DNA of 64,000 nucleotides. Source: Galbibacter kalidii. GTDB lineage: Bacteria; Bacteroidota; Bacteroidia; Flavobacteriales; Flavobacteriaceae. Positions 50,324 to 60,511 of the stretch are shown here, piece by piece. Positions within the stretch are counted from its first letter, which is position 1. Every line of letters starts with the position of its first letter. Made by a program: the position numbers and the translations under genes. The stretch is taken from positions 372,001-436,000 of the forward strand of contig NZ_JAPFGA010000001.1 of NCBI RefSeq assembly GCF_026241135.1, given 5' to 3'. Below the pieces are notes generated by a model. The model was not told the origin of the DNA. It ran no database searches and saw only the letters and a list, made by a program, of their open reading frames with translations.

Positions 50324-50508
50324 GAACTCATCTTGACTTTTTTGATTGAAGTGAAAATTATCTATTTTGAGCCTGATTGAAGGCTTTTTTGAGTTGCATC
50401 CGCCTCAGGCGGACGGAAGGAAAACCTGCTAGCCAGCAGGCAGAAAAGGCAAAAAGCAGGTTCAAAAGAGCAATTTTTTAACCAATTGGAAAAAGTCAAG
50501 ATGAGTTC
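50324..50508. mobile_element. MITE-like or regulatory inverted-repeat element (about 185 bp, 19-bp perfect terminal inverted repeats)
   Basis: GAACTCATCTTGACTTTTT (50324-50342) and its exact reverse complement AAAAAGTCAAGATGAGTTC (50490-50508); internal hairpins CCGCC-TCA-GGCGG (50400-50412) and CCTGCT-AGCC-AGCAGG (50425-50440). Confidence 0.5.
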
Positions 50509-50538
50509 CTTTTTAAAATTAACCAAAACTATCAAATT

Positions 50539-53529
50539 ATGATAAAACAAACACTAACCGTCATTTTTGTACAGCTATTTTTGTTGCAGCTGCAAGTGCA
50601 TGCCCAATCTGTAGAAAGTCAATCTTTTCAACTAGTAGGCAAAAATCAGCGTTGTCCGATTTTGATAAGTAAAAACGATGCAAAGGTAGTACAGATTGCA
50701 GCTGAACTTTTTGTGGGAGACATCCATACCATCACAGGACAAAACCCCGACATTAAATATAAGGCCCCGAAGAAAGCTAATCAGATTGTGCTAGCCGGAA
50801 CTCTAGGTAAAAATCCATGGATTGACCAACTCGTTATAGATGGAAAGGCTGATGTCACTTCCATTAAAGGTAAATGGGAAAGCTGGTCCGTTCAGCTTAT
50901 TGAAAACCCTTTGAAAGGAGTAGAAAAAGCCCTGGTTATTATTGGAAGTGATCGTAGAGGGACTGCTTACGGAATTCTGGAGTTATCCCGAATGATGGGA
51001 GTCTCGCCATGGGAATGGTGGGCCGATGTACATCCTGATAAAAAAACTCAAATCACCCTTGATATTGAAAACAAAACCTATGGATCCCCGTCTGTAAAAT
51101 ATCGTGGCTTGTTTTTAAATGATGAAGACTGGGGGCTTCAACCATGGGCTGCAAAGGTTTATGAACCTGAAACCGGGGATATAGGTCCGAAGACGTATGC
51201 AAAGATATTTGAACTGCTCCTGCGTTTAAGAGCCAATACTATTTGGCCTGCGATGCATTCATCCACCAAACCCTTTTATTCTTATCCGAAAAATAAACAG
51301 GTGGCAGACGATTATGCCATTGTGATAGGAACCTCTCATCCCGAACCCATGTTGATAAACGTTAATACGGAATGGGACCAGGAAACGATGGGGGAATATC
51401 GATACGATACCAATTCAGAAACGATAAAAAAAATGTTTATCAAGCGGGTAAATGAAACAGGGCGTTATGAAAATATTTATACTACCGGAATGCGTGGTAA
51501 ACACGATTCTCCTATGATTGTAGGTGATCATGATATCAATTTTCAGGTAAAATTACTGGAACAGGTAATAACAGACCAAAGAGAAATCCTAAAACAGGCT
51601 GATAATAACAAAAGCCTGGAATCCATTCCTCAGGTATTTATTCCTTACAAGGAAGTTTTGAATTACTACCAACACGGTATGGAGTTACCGGAAGATATCA
51701 CCCTAATGTGGACAGATGATAATTATGGATATATTAGAAGGCTTAGTGATCCGGGAGAACAAAAGCGAAGTGGAGGAGCTGGAGTTTATTATCATACTTC
51801 ATATTGGGGCAGGCCACACGATTATTTGTGGTTAAACTCTACCAATCCTGTCTTATTATGGGAAGAAATGTCAAAGGCATATCAGTTTAATGCCAGGAAT
51901 ATCTGGATCCTGAATTGTGGAGATATCAAACCCCATGAGTATAATATAGAACTGTTTATGGACATGGGATGGAATATGAAGGACTTTGGAAAAAGTGTTG
52001 ATGTACGTAAACACATGAAAAATTGGTATGAAAGACTATTTGGAAAAAACAATGCATCACAGTTAACAGAACTATTTTATGAATATTACCGACTGGCTTT
52101 TATAAGAAGGCCTGAGTTTATGGCGTGGAGCCAAGTAGAACCCGTTACAAAAGTCCGACCTAGCGAAATGTCCCAAATACATTATGGCGATGAGGTCGGA
52201 AAAAGAATTATGACCTATAATAACCTGATAAAAAAGGTAGATTCAATTTCCCCTAAAGTTCCATCCAACAGGAATAGTGCTTTTTATGAGTTGGTTACCT
52301 ACCCGGTAAAAAGTGCAGCATATATGAACCTGAAGTGGTTGCACGCGAATAAAAATTGGTTTACCGCTCAGCAGGGAAGAGCAAGTGCGTTATATCATGG
52401 GAAACATGCTGTTATGGCCTATAACGAGATAGCACAACTTACAGAATATTTCAATAACAGTCTAGAAAACGGAAAATGGCGTCATATCATGAATCGTTCT
52501 CCCCGGAATCTGCCGGTCTTTAAAGAACCCGTTATCGCTACCCCATCAATAAAGGAGGAACCGGTAATAGGGATAGCTCTTAAGGGCTATGAAATGGAAC
52601 TTAATCACAGAGTCAATAATAGTCATGCAAACGTTTTACCGGTATTTAATGCCTATACCCAACCTCAATATTATCTCGATATTTTTTTGAAAGGAAAAGG
52701 GGAAAAATATTGGGAGGTAACACCTAAAACCGATTGGATCAAACTGTCAAAATCTTATGGAAAATTGGATACCGATCATCCCGAAGAAAGAATATATGTT
52801 GATCTTGATTGGAATAAAGTACCTCAGGGGACAGGTATAAAGGAACCTCCATTAGGTCATGATCATCAGCTGATTCCCCCGGGATATAAGGTGGATGGTG
52901 CGATCGATATTTCAACAAAAGATACTGCGATAACGCTGGGAGTTTTGGCTTATAACCCTAAATTTGAAGACTTACTCAAATTTGAAGGCTTTGTCGAAGA
53001 TCAGGGGTATGTTAGTATAGATGCCGAAAACTTTACGGATCATAAACAGACTAAGGAAACATCATGGAAGATTATAGAAGGGCTTGGGTATACTGGTAGT
53101 GTTGTTAAGACCATGCCTGAGAAGGCAAATTCAATTGAAGAGACAAGTGAAATTATAACAAACAGCCCGGTACTGGAATATGATTTTTATACCTTTAATC
53201 ATGGAGCAGCTGAAACGTTTGTCCAAATTGTCCCGACCCATGCTGTATATCCTGGGAAAAAGGTAAGGTTGGCCGTAGGAATTGATGATGCCATGCCCGT
53301 AATTTTAGATTATCAAACCCACGGAAGAAGTGAGGAGTGGAAGCAAAACGTACTTAAAAATGCAGCTGTTAAATCAGTCACCGACATAATTGAAAAACCC
53401 GGGAAACATAAGCTGAAAATCTGGATGGTCGACCCCGGAGTAATGGTCGATAGAATACTAATAGATTTAGGTGGGTGGAAAGAAAGCTACGCTTTCCCGG
53501 AACAAACCATGATAAAACATGAGAAATAG
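50539..53529 (+). CDS. GH115 alpha-1,2-glucuronidase (secreted)
   Basis: Signal peptide; LVIIGSDRRGTAYGILELSRMMGVSPWEWWADV, GLFLNDEDWGLQPWA, RLRANTIWPAMHSSTKPFY, YHTSYWGRPHDYLWL GH115 motifs. Confidence 0.95.
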   Translation: MIKQTLTVIFVQLFLLQLQVHAQSVESQSFQLVGKNQRCPILISKNDAKVVQIAAELFVGDIHTITGQNPDIKYKAPKKANQIVLAGTLGKNPWIDQLVIDGKADVTSIKGKWESWSVQLIENPLKGVEKALVIIGSDRRGTAYGILELSRMMGVSPWEWWADVHPDKKTQITLDIENKTYGSPSVKYRGLFLNDEDWGLQPWAAKVYEPETGDIGPKTYAKIFELLLRLRANTIWPAMHSSTKPFYSYPKNKQVADDYAIVIGTSHPEPMLINVNTEWDQETMGEYRYDTNSETIKKMFIKRVNETGRYENIYTTGMRGKHDSPMIVGDHDINFQVKLLEQVITDQREILKQADNNKSLESIPQVFIPYKEVLNYYQHGMELPEDITLMWTDDNYGYIRRLSDPGEQKRSGGAGVYYHTSYWGRPHDYLWLNSTNPVLLWEEMSKAYQFNARNIWILNCGDIKPHEYNIELFMDMGWNMKDFGKSVDVRKHMKNWYERLFGKNNASQLTELFYEYYRLAFIRRPEFMAWSQVEPVTKVRPSEMSQIHYGDEVGKRIMTYNNLIKKVDSISPKVPSNRNSAFYELVTYPVKSAAYMNLKWLHANKNWFTAQQGRASALYHGKHAVMAYNEIAQLTEYFNNSLENGKWRHIMNRSPRNLPVFKEPVIATPSIKEEPVIGIALKGYEMELNHRVNNSHANVLPVFNAYTQPQYYLDIFLKGKGEKYWEVTPKTDWIKLSKSYGKLDTDHPEERIYVDLDWNKVPQGTGIKEPPLGHDHQLIPPGYKVDGAIDISTKDTAITLGVLAYNPKFEDLLKFEGFVEDQGYVSIDAENFTDHKQTKETSWKIIEGLGYTGSVVKTMPEKANSIEETSEIITNSPVLEYDFYTFNHGAAETFVQIVPTHAVYPGKKVRLAVGIDDAMPVILDYQTHGRSEEWKQNVLKNAAVKSVTDIIEKPGKHKLKIWMVDPGVMVDRILIDLGGWKESYAFPEQTMIKHEK

Positions 53530-55339
53530 AGGGGTGTTAAAAGGGATTCTATTAGCATGCAGTTTACTTGTTCTCTCATGTGAGAACAAAAAAACTGTTC
53601 CTCATAAAAAAGTAAAAATAGCCTTTTTGGCCGATGTCCATCTACAAGATATTTATGCTAGCTTTTCTGATAATGAATATAAAGGTGTAATAAATCCGGT
53701 TACGGGAAAATATAACACCATACGGACCATGGGGACGCAACTACGCTCCACCAGACTCTTTAACGAAAATTACTTTGCGCTTTTAGCGGCTTTGGACGAT
53801 GCAGTAAGGAGAGAAGTGGATCTAGTAGTATTTCCTGGGGATTTCAGTGATGATGGGCAACCTGTAAATCTCAGAGCGCTTAGAAAGATACTACAGAAAT
53901 ACAGTCAAGATTATGGGACGAAATTCTTTCTCACTACAGGAAATCATGATCCGGTGAAGCCATTTGGAGAACCCGGAGGAAAAAAGGATTTCCTGGGTGA
54001 AGGAGGCATTGAACAATCGGTTTACAGTCAAGCGGGAATGTACACTCCCGAAAAAGGGGATCATCCCCCTGTAATTACCAAAGACATAAGAAAAGCGGGG
54101 TATGTTGAAATATTGAACGAACTCAAACCGTTTGGATTTACCCCCAATAATAGTTATTTATACTGGGAAACTCCTTTTACAGACTATGATTATGATAATT
54201 ATACCATTGAAGCTGCAATAAAAGCATCTGAATTAGAGCAAAGGAAGATGACTTTCCCCGGTACAGATATATGTATTCCCAATCTGAGTTATCTGGTGGA
54301 GCCAGTTGAAGGGGTTTGGTTAATGGCCATAGATGCTAATGTGTACATCCCTGAGAAAAGTGAGTTCGATAAAGATGAAACCGTTTATTTTGGCGGATCG
54401 GGTATCGGGTACAACAATGTGTTGCCCCATAAAAAGTATTTGATTAATTGGGTAAAGCGTGTAAGTGAGGCTGCCAAGGCAAATCATAAAAAACTTATCG
54501 CATTCAGTCATTACCCGATGGTAGATTATAATGATGGCAGTACCCCGCAATTGAAATCGTTGTTCGGAGAAGAAAATATGCAATTGTATAGGGTTCCTGA
54601 TTCTTTAGTGGCAGAAACTTTTTCTAATGCCGGGATCAGTATCCATTTTGCCGGACATATGCATCTTAATGATACAGGGGTTTTTACATCGTCGCAGGGG
54701 AATACTTTATTCAATATTCAGGTGCCTTCGTTGGCAGCCTACTTGCCGGGATATAAATTGTTGACTCTTCATTCAAAGAATGAATATGAAATAGAGACCG
54801 TACAATTGGATTCGGTTCCTTCTTTTAATGAGCTTTTTCCCTTGTACAAACAAGAGTATACATGGTTGGAAAAAAATGAGGATAAAGACATCTGGGATAA
54901 GGAGCTGTTAAAGGCGAAAGATTATAAGGCTTTTACGGAAGGACACTTAAAGGAGTTGGTCCGTTTGCGCTTCCTCCCCCGGGAGTGGCCCGAATCTTTA
55001 TTGGGGGTACTTTTAAAAAGTTCGGGAAAAGAGTTGTTGCTGCTCAATAACCAACGGTCAATATCCTCGGGTACGCATCTTGAATCGTATGAAAGCTGGA
55101 CGGGATTTGAAATGATTTATGATTTTTACAGACTACAATATGGCGATGAACTATCTGTTCCTGAGATAGGAAATGATAGAATAGAGGAATACCTGAAAGT
55201 TTGTAAAAATCTGGAACAGAGCGAAAATAAAAGCCTCAGACTTTGGGCCGAAATTTTTCAGAAAGTTTTACATGGAGAGCCTGCCGGTCATTTCAAAATA
55301 GATATACTACAATCAAAACTTGAAAAAATAAACGATTAA
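53519..55339 (+). CDS. Lipoprotein calcineurin-like metallophosphoesterase
   Basis: Lipobox (LLVLSCENKK); FLADVHLQD, VFPGDFSDDGQP, TTGNHDP, FSHYPM, FAGHMHLND metal-ligand blocks. Overlaps the GH115 gene by 11 bp. Confidence 0.9.
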   Translation: MRNRGVLKGILLACSLLVLSCENKKTVPHKKVKIAFLADVHLQDIYASFSDNEYKGVINPVTGKYNTIRTMGTQLRSTRLFNENYFALLAALDDAVRREVDLVVFPGDFSDDGQPVNLRALRKILQKYSQDYGTKFFLTTGNHDPVKPFGEPGGKKDFLGEGGIEQSVYSQAGMYTPEKGDHPPVITKDIRKAGYVEILNELKPFGFTPNNSYLYWETPFTDYDYDNYTIEAAIKASELEQRKMTFPGTDICIPNLSYLVEPVEGVWLMAIDANVYIPEKSEFDKDETVYFGGSGIGYNNVLPHKKYLINWVKRVSEAAKANHKKLIAFSHYPMVDYNDGSTPQLKSLFGEENMQLYRVPDSLVAETFSNAGISIHFAGHMHLNDTGVFTSSQGNTLFNIQVPSLAAYLPGYKLLTLHSKNEYEIETVQLDSVPSFNELFPLYKQEYTWLEKNEDKDIWDKELLKAKDYKAFTEGHLKELVRLRFLPREWPESLLGVLLKSSGKELLLLNNQRSISSGTHLESYESWTGFEMIYDFYRLQYGDELSVPEIGNDRIEEYLKVCKNLEQSENKSLRLWAEIFQKVLHGEPAGHFKIDILQSKLEKIND

Positions 55340-55376
55340 TTTTTGGTCCGAAAACGGTAAGTAACCATCTCGAAGC

Positions 55377-58300
55377 ATGAGTAATCCCAAGTATACATAT
55401 TTAATAGTGATGGTCTTTTTTATGATCAAGCTTGCGAGTGCCCAAAATATAGCATTTGAGCACTACAATGATTATGATGGGCTTTCTCATAATTCTGTCA
55501 GGTATATTGTTCAGGATGAAAACGGATTTTTGTGGTTGGGAACTTTTGCCGGTTTAAACAGGTTCGATGGTTACGAGTTTAATATATATTCCAGCAATGC
55601 AAAGCAACCTCATAAACTGGCAAATGATGAAGTAACCGCATTGGCCCTAGATAACCAAGCCAGTGTTTTATGGATTGGTACACGAAATGGTTTGATACGA
55701 TTTGAACTAAAAACACACACCTTTACTTCCTTTTTACCGGAAAAGGATAATATTTATAGCCTACCCGATCATGAAATTCGCTCTTTGTACTTAGATAATT
55801 TTAATCGCATATGGGTTGGTACCAAAAATGAAGGGGTATATCACATGGATAAAAAATCCGGGAGGTTTACTAAGGTTGACATAACTGGAACTAGTTATGT
55901 AAGATCAATTGTAGGGGATAGCACCGGAGCTATTTGGATAGGATCATATCTGGAAAGTGGAATAACAAAAGTAGATTTAAATAACAATGGAACAATAAAG
56001 AGTACAAAGCAATATACGCTTAATATACCCGATTCTGATGAAAAAAACCCATATGTGAATTTTATTTACGAAGATCATAAGTCGGATATATTTATAGGAA
56101 CCCGTCAGGGACTGTATAAACTGGACAAGGAGAGTGATAAATTTGAAAATTTATACATTAAAAATGAAAGCCGAAGGGAAAAACTAGGCCCCTATTTTTT
56201 ATCAGTAGCAAGATCTCCCGAGGGGCAATATTGGGTTGGAACTTTGGGAGGATTGTTAGTGTGTGATAGTCTGGAAGAGATTGAAAAGGGAAATTATCAG
56301 TGGCATTTTCCGGTACTTTCCAATAATTTGTCGCTCGTCGATAATTTGGTGTATGCCTTGTATTTTGACAAGTCCGGAGTTCTTTGGATAGGAACGGAAG
56401 ATGGCTTGGATAAATACAATCCCTACGACAACCAATTCAGACTCAATAAGGATATTTCCAGATCTCTTGATAATCAGGTGCCCTGGATCCGGGGTTTCTC
56501 CAAAACCATAGATGATAAGGTAGTGGTGGCTACGCGTTACAACGGACTTTTTATTCAGGAGGGAGAAAATTTTTCACCGTTTTTTAATCAACAACGTTAT
56601 GATATTGCCAGTATATATTCAAATGACGGGATTAATTTTTATTGCGGGCTTTGGAATGGCAGACTCCTTATATACAATGACCAAACTAAAAGGTCTCAAG
56701 TTGTAGACATAGGGTTTAATAACAGACCGGTGCTTGCATTTGAAAGCATAGACGACCATACTCTTATCGTAGGCTCTTTTGGCGAAGGAGCAGTTTATTT
56801 TGACAAAAATACTCGTGAAAGCACCCCTCTTGCAGGAAATGTGCTGAAAGGAGTTGAGGTCAATCAAATCGCTGTCGATGTTTTTAAAAATGTCTGGTTT
56901 GCTACGGAGAATGGAGTACTTAGACTGAATACTAAAACCAATGTGTTAAAAACTTATGCATCGAGTAAAAATTCAGGAATCCCAAATGAACATGTAAGCG
57001 GTATTTTAATAGACCAAAAGCAGAATATATGGGCAACAACTCGAAAGGGACTGGCAATTTACAATGAGGAAATTGATGATTTTAATGCGGTTGATGGATT
57101 AGGTGAACTGGAAGGAAGTTGGATAACCGATATTGTAAATGTAGATGATAACCTTTGGTTAAATCTTAATAATAACGGTTTGGCCAGATTTAATCCTGAA
57201 AGGGGGGAATTGGATGTTTACAGGGTGAAAAGTGGTAACAGGCTGGATGTCTTCAGCTCGAGCGGGTTTTTTAAGTTCAATGATTCAAGGATCTATGTAG
57301 CCGGGAAAAAGGGAGTGATTTATTTTTCACCAGATCGGATCAAGACCAATAAATGGACACCTTCCCCTGTAATTACCGAATTTAAGGTGCAAAGTAAAGA
57401 AGTGCTACCCGGAGATATTATAAATGGACAGACTATTCTTAACAAAGACATTAATTACAGCAAAGAAGCTACGTTAACCTATGACGACCGTAATTTTTCG
57501 ATTGAATTCTCTTCCCCGTCCTTTACGGATGCAAAACTCAATAAGTTTGAATACATGCTGGAAGGTTTTGACGACAAGTGGACACAAACTAACAGTAATT
57601 CAAGAACGGTGCAATACACGAATTTGCCATTTGGAGAATATCTCTTTAAGATAAAAGCGGCAAACAGCAGTGGTGTATGGAGTAATGAAGAGGTATATAG
57701 AATTGAGGTATTGCCCCCGTTTTGGTTAACATACAAAATGATTTTTTTAATTCTGTTTGTGACCTCTGTCATTTTCTATTTCGTACGTCGTGAAATAAAA
57801 AACAGGTTAAAGTTAAAAAGGGAACTGCTTGTTGAAAAAGTAGAACGGGAACGCGATGAAAAACTGAATAAAGAAAAGATCCGCTTTTTTACGAATCTTT
57901 CTCATGAATTACGTACCCCACTTACGTTAATTCTCGGATCTGCCAAGCAACTTTTGATAGAGAATCAGGATCAATATAGTGAACAACAAACAAAAAAATT
58001 CGGACTGATCCATCAAAATGCAAACCGATTATTGTTACTCGTAAATCAAATACTTGATTTTAGGAAAGCCGAAAAAGGAAAATTGGAATTAAAAGTGTCT
58101 AAAACTGATATACGCAAGCATACTTTAAAAACTTTTAATTCTTTTAATGAACTAGCAGAAGATAAAGGTGTGCAATTGCATTTTAATTGTGAACACGAAA
58201 AAATAACCGGTTGGTTAGATCGGGATAAATATGACAAAATTCTTTATAATCTATTATCCAATGCGGTAAAATTCACCCCCAAATATGGAAATGTGGATGT

Positions 58301-59408
58301 ATTTCTGGGATGCTCAAATTCACAGAATGATCGACTCATTGTTGAAGTGGGGGACGACGGGATTGGTATCCCGGAACATAGTCAGAAAAAAATATTTTCC
58401 AGGTTTTATCAAGCATCAAATAGTAAAGAAAACAATACCGGATCTGGCATAGGGTTAGCTATGGTCAAGTCGCTTGTAAAGCTACACAAAGGTAATATTG
58501 TTGTAAACAGCGAACCGAAAAAAGGTAGTGTTTTCACTATAGAAATTCCCATAGATCGGGCTATGTTCGATAAAAAAGAAATTGTTGAGGTTTCAGGAGA
58601 CTTTTATGAAACGGAAGACAGCTATAAGCCAAAACCTTCAAAAGCCCGGGGTTCCATAACGATAAAAGATAAGATTCTGTTGGTTGAAGACAACACCGAC
58701 CTCAGGAATTACCTGGTTAACTTCTTGTCTGATTATTATAAAGTGTACCAAGCAGAAAATGGAGAGAAAGGACTACAATTATGTAAACAGATTAAGCCGG
58801 TGCTGTGTGTTACCGATGTTATGATGCCCGAAATGAATGGTTATAAATTCTGCGAAACCCTGAAAAAAAGTGAAGCTATAAGCCATATACCGGTTATTTT
58901 GCTTACTGCCCTATCGGAGAGTGATGATAAAATGAAAGGATATGATGCCGGGGCGGATGCCTATTTGTCAAAACCATTAGACCCATACCTATTAAAGACC
59001 CGCATCGAGAATATTATAAAAACGCGATCGGAATTAAAAGCTAAATTTTCCCATGAAATAGAAGGGGAAGTTTATGATCTGGCCCATTCTCCGGTAGATG
59101 CAGAATTAATCAGAAAACTTTCTGGGTTTATCGAGAAAAATATGAATAACCCTGAGCTTTCAACGGCTTTGATTTGTAAGGAAACAGGAATGAGTTCTTC
59201 AAAACTGTATAGAAAACTCAAAGAACTGACCGATTTGGCTCCAAATGAATATATCCGGACGATACGTTTAAAAAAATCGGCCCAACTGTTGAAAACGAGA
59301 AAATACAATGTTTCGGAAGTGACCTTTATGGTAGGATTTAATGATCCTTTATACTTTAGTAGGTGCTTTAAGAAACAATTCGGGTTTCCTCCGAGTAATT
59401 TATTGTGA
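55377..59408 (+). CDS. Hybrid two-component system regulator (propeller sensor, Y_Y_Y, HisKA/HATPase, REC, AraC HTH)
   Basis: Reg_prop repeats (GFLWLGTFAGLNRFDGYEF, VLWIGTEDGLDKYNPY), FFTNLSHELRTPLTLILG, REC domain ILLVEDNTDLRNYL...CVTDVMMPEMNG, C-terminal AraC HTH. Confidence 0.96.
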   Translation: MSNPKYTYLIVMVFFMIKLASAQNIAFEHYNDYDGLSHNSVRYIVQDENGFLWLGTFAGLNRFDGYEFNIYSSNAKQPHKLANDEVTALALDNQASVLWIGTRNGLIRFELKTHTFTSFLPEKDNIYSLPDHEIRSLYLDNFNRIWVGTKNEGVYHMDKKSGRFTKVDITGTSYVRSIVGDSTGAIWIGSYLESGITKVDLNNNGTIKSTKQYTLNIPDSDEKNPYVNFIYEDHKSDIFIGTRQGLYKLDKESDKFENLYIKNESRREKLGPYFLSVARSPEGQYWVGTLGGLLVCDSLEEIEKGNYQWHFPVLSNNLSLVDNLVYALYFDKSGVLWIGTEDGLDKYNPYDNQFRLNKDISRSLDNQVPWIRGFSKTIDDKVVVATRYNGLFIQEGENFSPFFNQQRYDIASIYSNDGINFYCGLWNGRLLIYNDQTKRSQVVDIGFNNRPVLAFESIDDHTLIVGSFGEGAVYFDKNTRESTPLAGNVLKGVEVNQIAVDVFKNVWFATENGVLRLNTKTNVLKTYASSKNSGIPNEHVSGILIDQKQNIWATTRKGLAIYNEEIDDFNAVDGLGELEGSWITDIVNVDDNLWLNLNNNGLARFNPERGELDVYRVKSGNRLDVFSSSGFFKFNDSRIYVAGKKGVIYFSPDRIKTNKWTPSPVITEFKVQSKEVLPGDIINGQTILNKDINYSKEATLTYDDRNFSIEFSSPSFTDAKLNKFEYMLEGFDDKWTQTNSNSRTVQYTNLPFGEYLFKIKAANSSGVWSNEEVYRIEVLPPFWLTYKMIFLILFVTSVIFYFVRREIKNRLKLKRELLVEKVERERDEKLNKEKIRFFTNLSHELRTPLTLILGSAKQLLIENQDQYSEQQTKKFGLIHQNANRLLLLVNQILDFRKAEKGKLELKVSKTDIRKHTLKTFNSFNELAEDKGVQLHFNCEHEKITGWLDRDKYDKILYNLLSNAVKFTPKYGNVDVFLGCSNSQNDRLIVEVGDDGIGIPEHSQKKIFSRFYQASNSKENNTGSGIGLAMVKSLVKLHKGNIVVNSEPKKGSVFTIEIPIDRAMFDKKEIVEVSGDFYETEDSYKPKPSKARGSITIKDKILLVEDNTDLRNYLVNFLSDYYKVYQAENGEKGLQLCKQIKPVLCVTDVMMPEMNGYKFCETLKKSEAISHIPVILLTALSESDDKMKGYDAGADAYLSKPLDPYLLKTRIENIIKTRSELKAKFSHEIEGEVYDLAHSPVDAELIRKLSGFIEKNMNNPELSTALICKETGMSSSKLYRKLKELTDLAPNEYIRTIRLKKSAQLLKTRKYNVSEVTFMVGFNDPLYFSRCFKKQFGFPPSNLL

Positions 59409-59600
59409 TAATTGTTTGAAAATTATTACTTTAATGGATGCGTAAAGTTTGTCCATGTATTTGAAAAAAGAGTCCATTGACTTTCTGCTTTCTAACACTA
59501 TTTTGGTTCATTGTTAACCCATTTCTGAAAGGAGACCAAAGCATGCAAGGAAAATTGAAGCAAAATTAATTTGATTGCGTATAATCAACTGTATGAAATT

Positions 59601-60476
59601 ATGAAAACACCAAAAGCAAATCAAAAAGGCCCCCTGAACAATATTGATGATTGGGAAGATGATCTTTTAATGCGGTATCCGGAATCAGGAGATAAGGCTA
59701 AAACAAAAGAGGAGTTCAGGAATTATGTCGATTCGGAACGAGTGGATACCGTTAAAGAATTTTACCGCTTAAATCATAAATACCAAACCTACAATTTTGT
59801 AGTTTCAAAAGAACAGGAATTTTTGAGACTAAATAAGCGGGAAATGTCCTTATGGGAGGCTGTAGATTTTCTTAATACCCTGATAGATGATAGCGATCCG
59901 GATATTGAACTGGACCAATTGCAGCACTTACTTCAAACTTCTGAAGCCATACGGGCAGACGGACACCCGGATTGGTTTGTGCTAACTGGTTTTTTACATG
60001 ATATTGGAAAGGTGTTATGCCTTTTCGGAGAACCACAATGGGCTGTGGTTGGAGATACTTTTCCGGTGGGTTGTGCATTTTCCGATAAGGTCGTGTACTC
60101 CGAATTCTTCAATGAAAACCCGGATACGCTGAACGATAAGTATAACAGTAAATATGGAGTATATTCAAAAAATTGCGGCCTGGATAATGTTAAAATGAGC
60201 TGGGGACACGATGAGTATCTCTACCAGATCATGAAGGATTATTTGCCCGAACCAGCGCTTTATATCATAAGATACCATTCCTTTTATGCCCAACACAAGG
60301 AAAATGCCTATGAGCATTTGATGAATAAAAAAGACGTGGAAATGTTTGAATGGGTAAAAAAATTCAATCCGTATGATTTGTATTCAAAAGCACCTGTTCC
60401 TCCTAATGTAGAGGAATTAAGACCTTATTATGAAGGTTTGGTGTCCAAATATTTACCGAATACAATTCGTTTTTAA
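59601..60476 (+). CDS. Inositol oxygenase (MIOX family)
   Basis: DWEDDLLMRYPE, TYNFVVSKE, HPDWFVLTGFLHDIGKVLCLFGEPQWAVVGDTFPVGCAF, SWGHDEYLYQIMKD, RYHSFY. ATG at 59601 preferred over the track start at TTG 59571. Confidence 0.93.
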   Translation: MKTPKANQKGPLNNIDDWEDDLLMRYPESGDKAKTKEEFRNYVDSERVDTVKEFYRLNHKYQTYNFVVSKEQEFLRLNKREMSLWEAVDFLNTLIDDSDPDIELDQLQHLLQTSEAIRADGHPDWFVLTGFLHDIGKVLCLFGEPQWAVVGDTFPVGCAFSDKVVYSEFFNENPDTLNDKYNSKYGVYSKNCGLDNVKMSWGHDEYLYQIMKDYLPEPALYIIRYHSFYAQHKENAYEHLMNKKDVEMFEWVKKFNPYDLYSKAPVPPNVEELRPYYEGLVSKYLPNTIRF

Positions 60477-60511
60477 AATTTTTCATTTCTACTTAAATAC
60501 ATTCTTATTAT

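Noticed and set aside
44474-55339. Heparan sulfate utilisation interpretation of GH89 + HGSNAT + glucuronidase
   Set aside because: No PL families, GH88, sulfatases or sulfatase maturase present; GH115, MIOX and the phosphoesterase fit an inositol-GlcA-GlcN glycolipid better. Not fully excluded.
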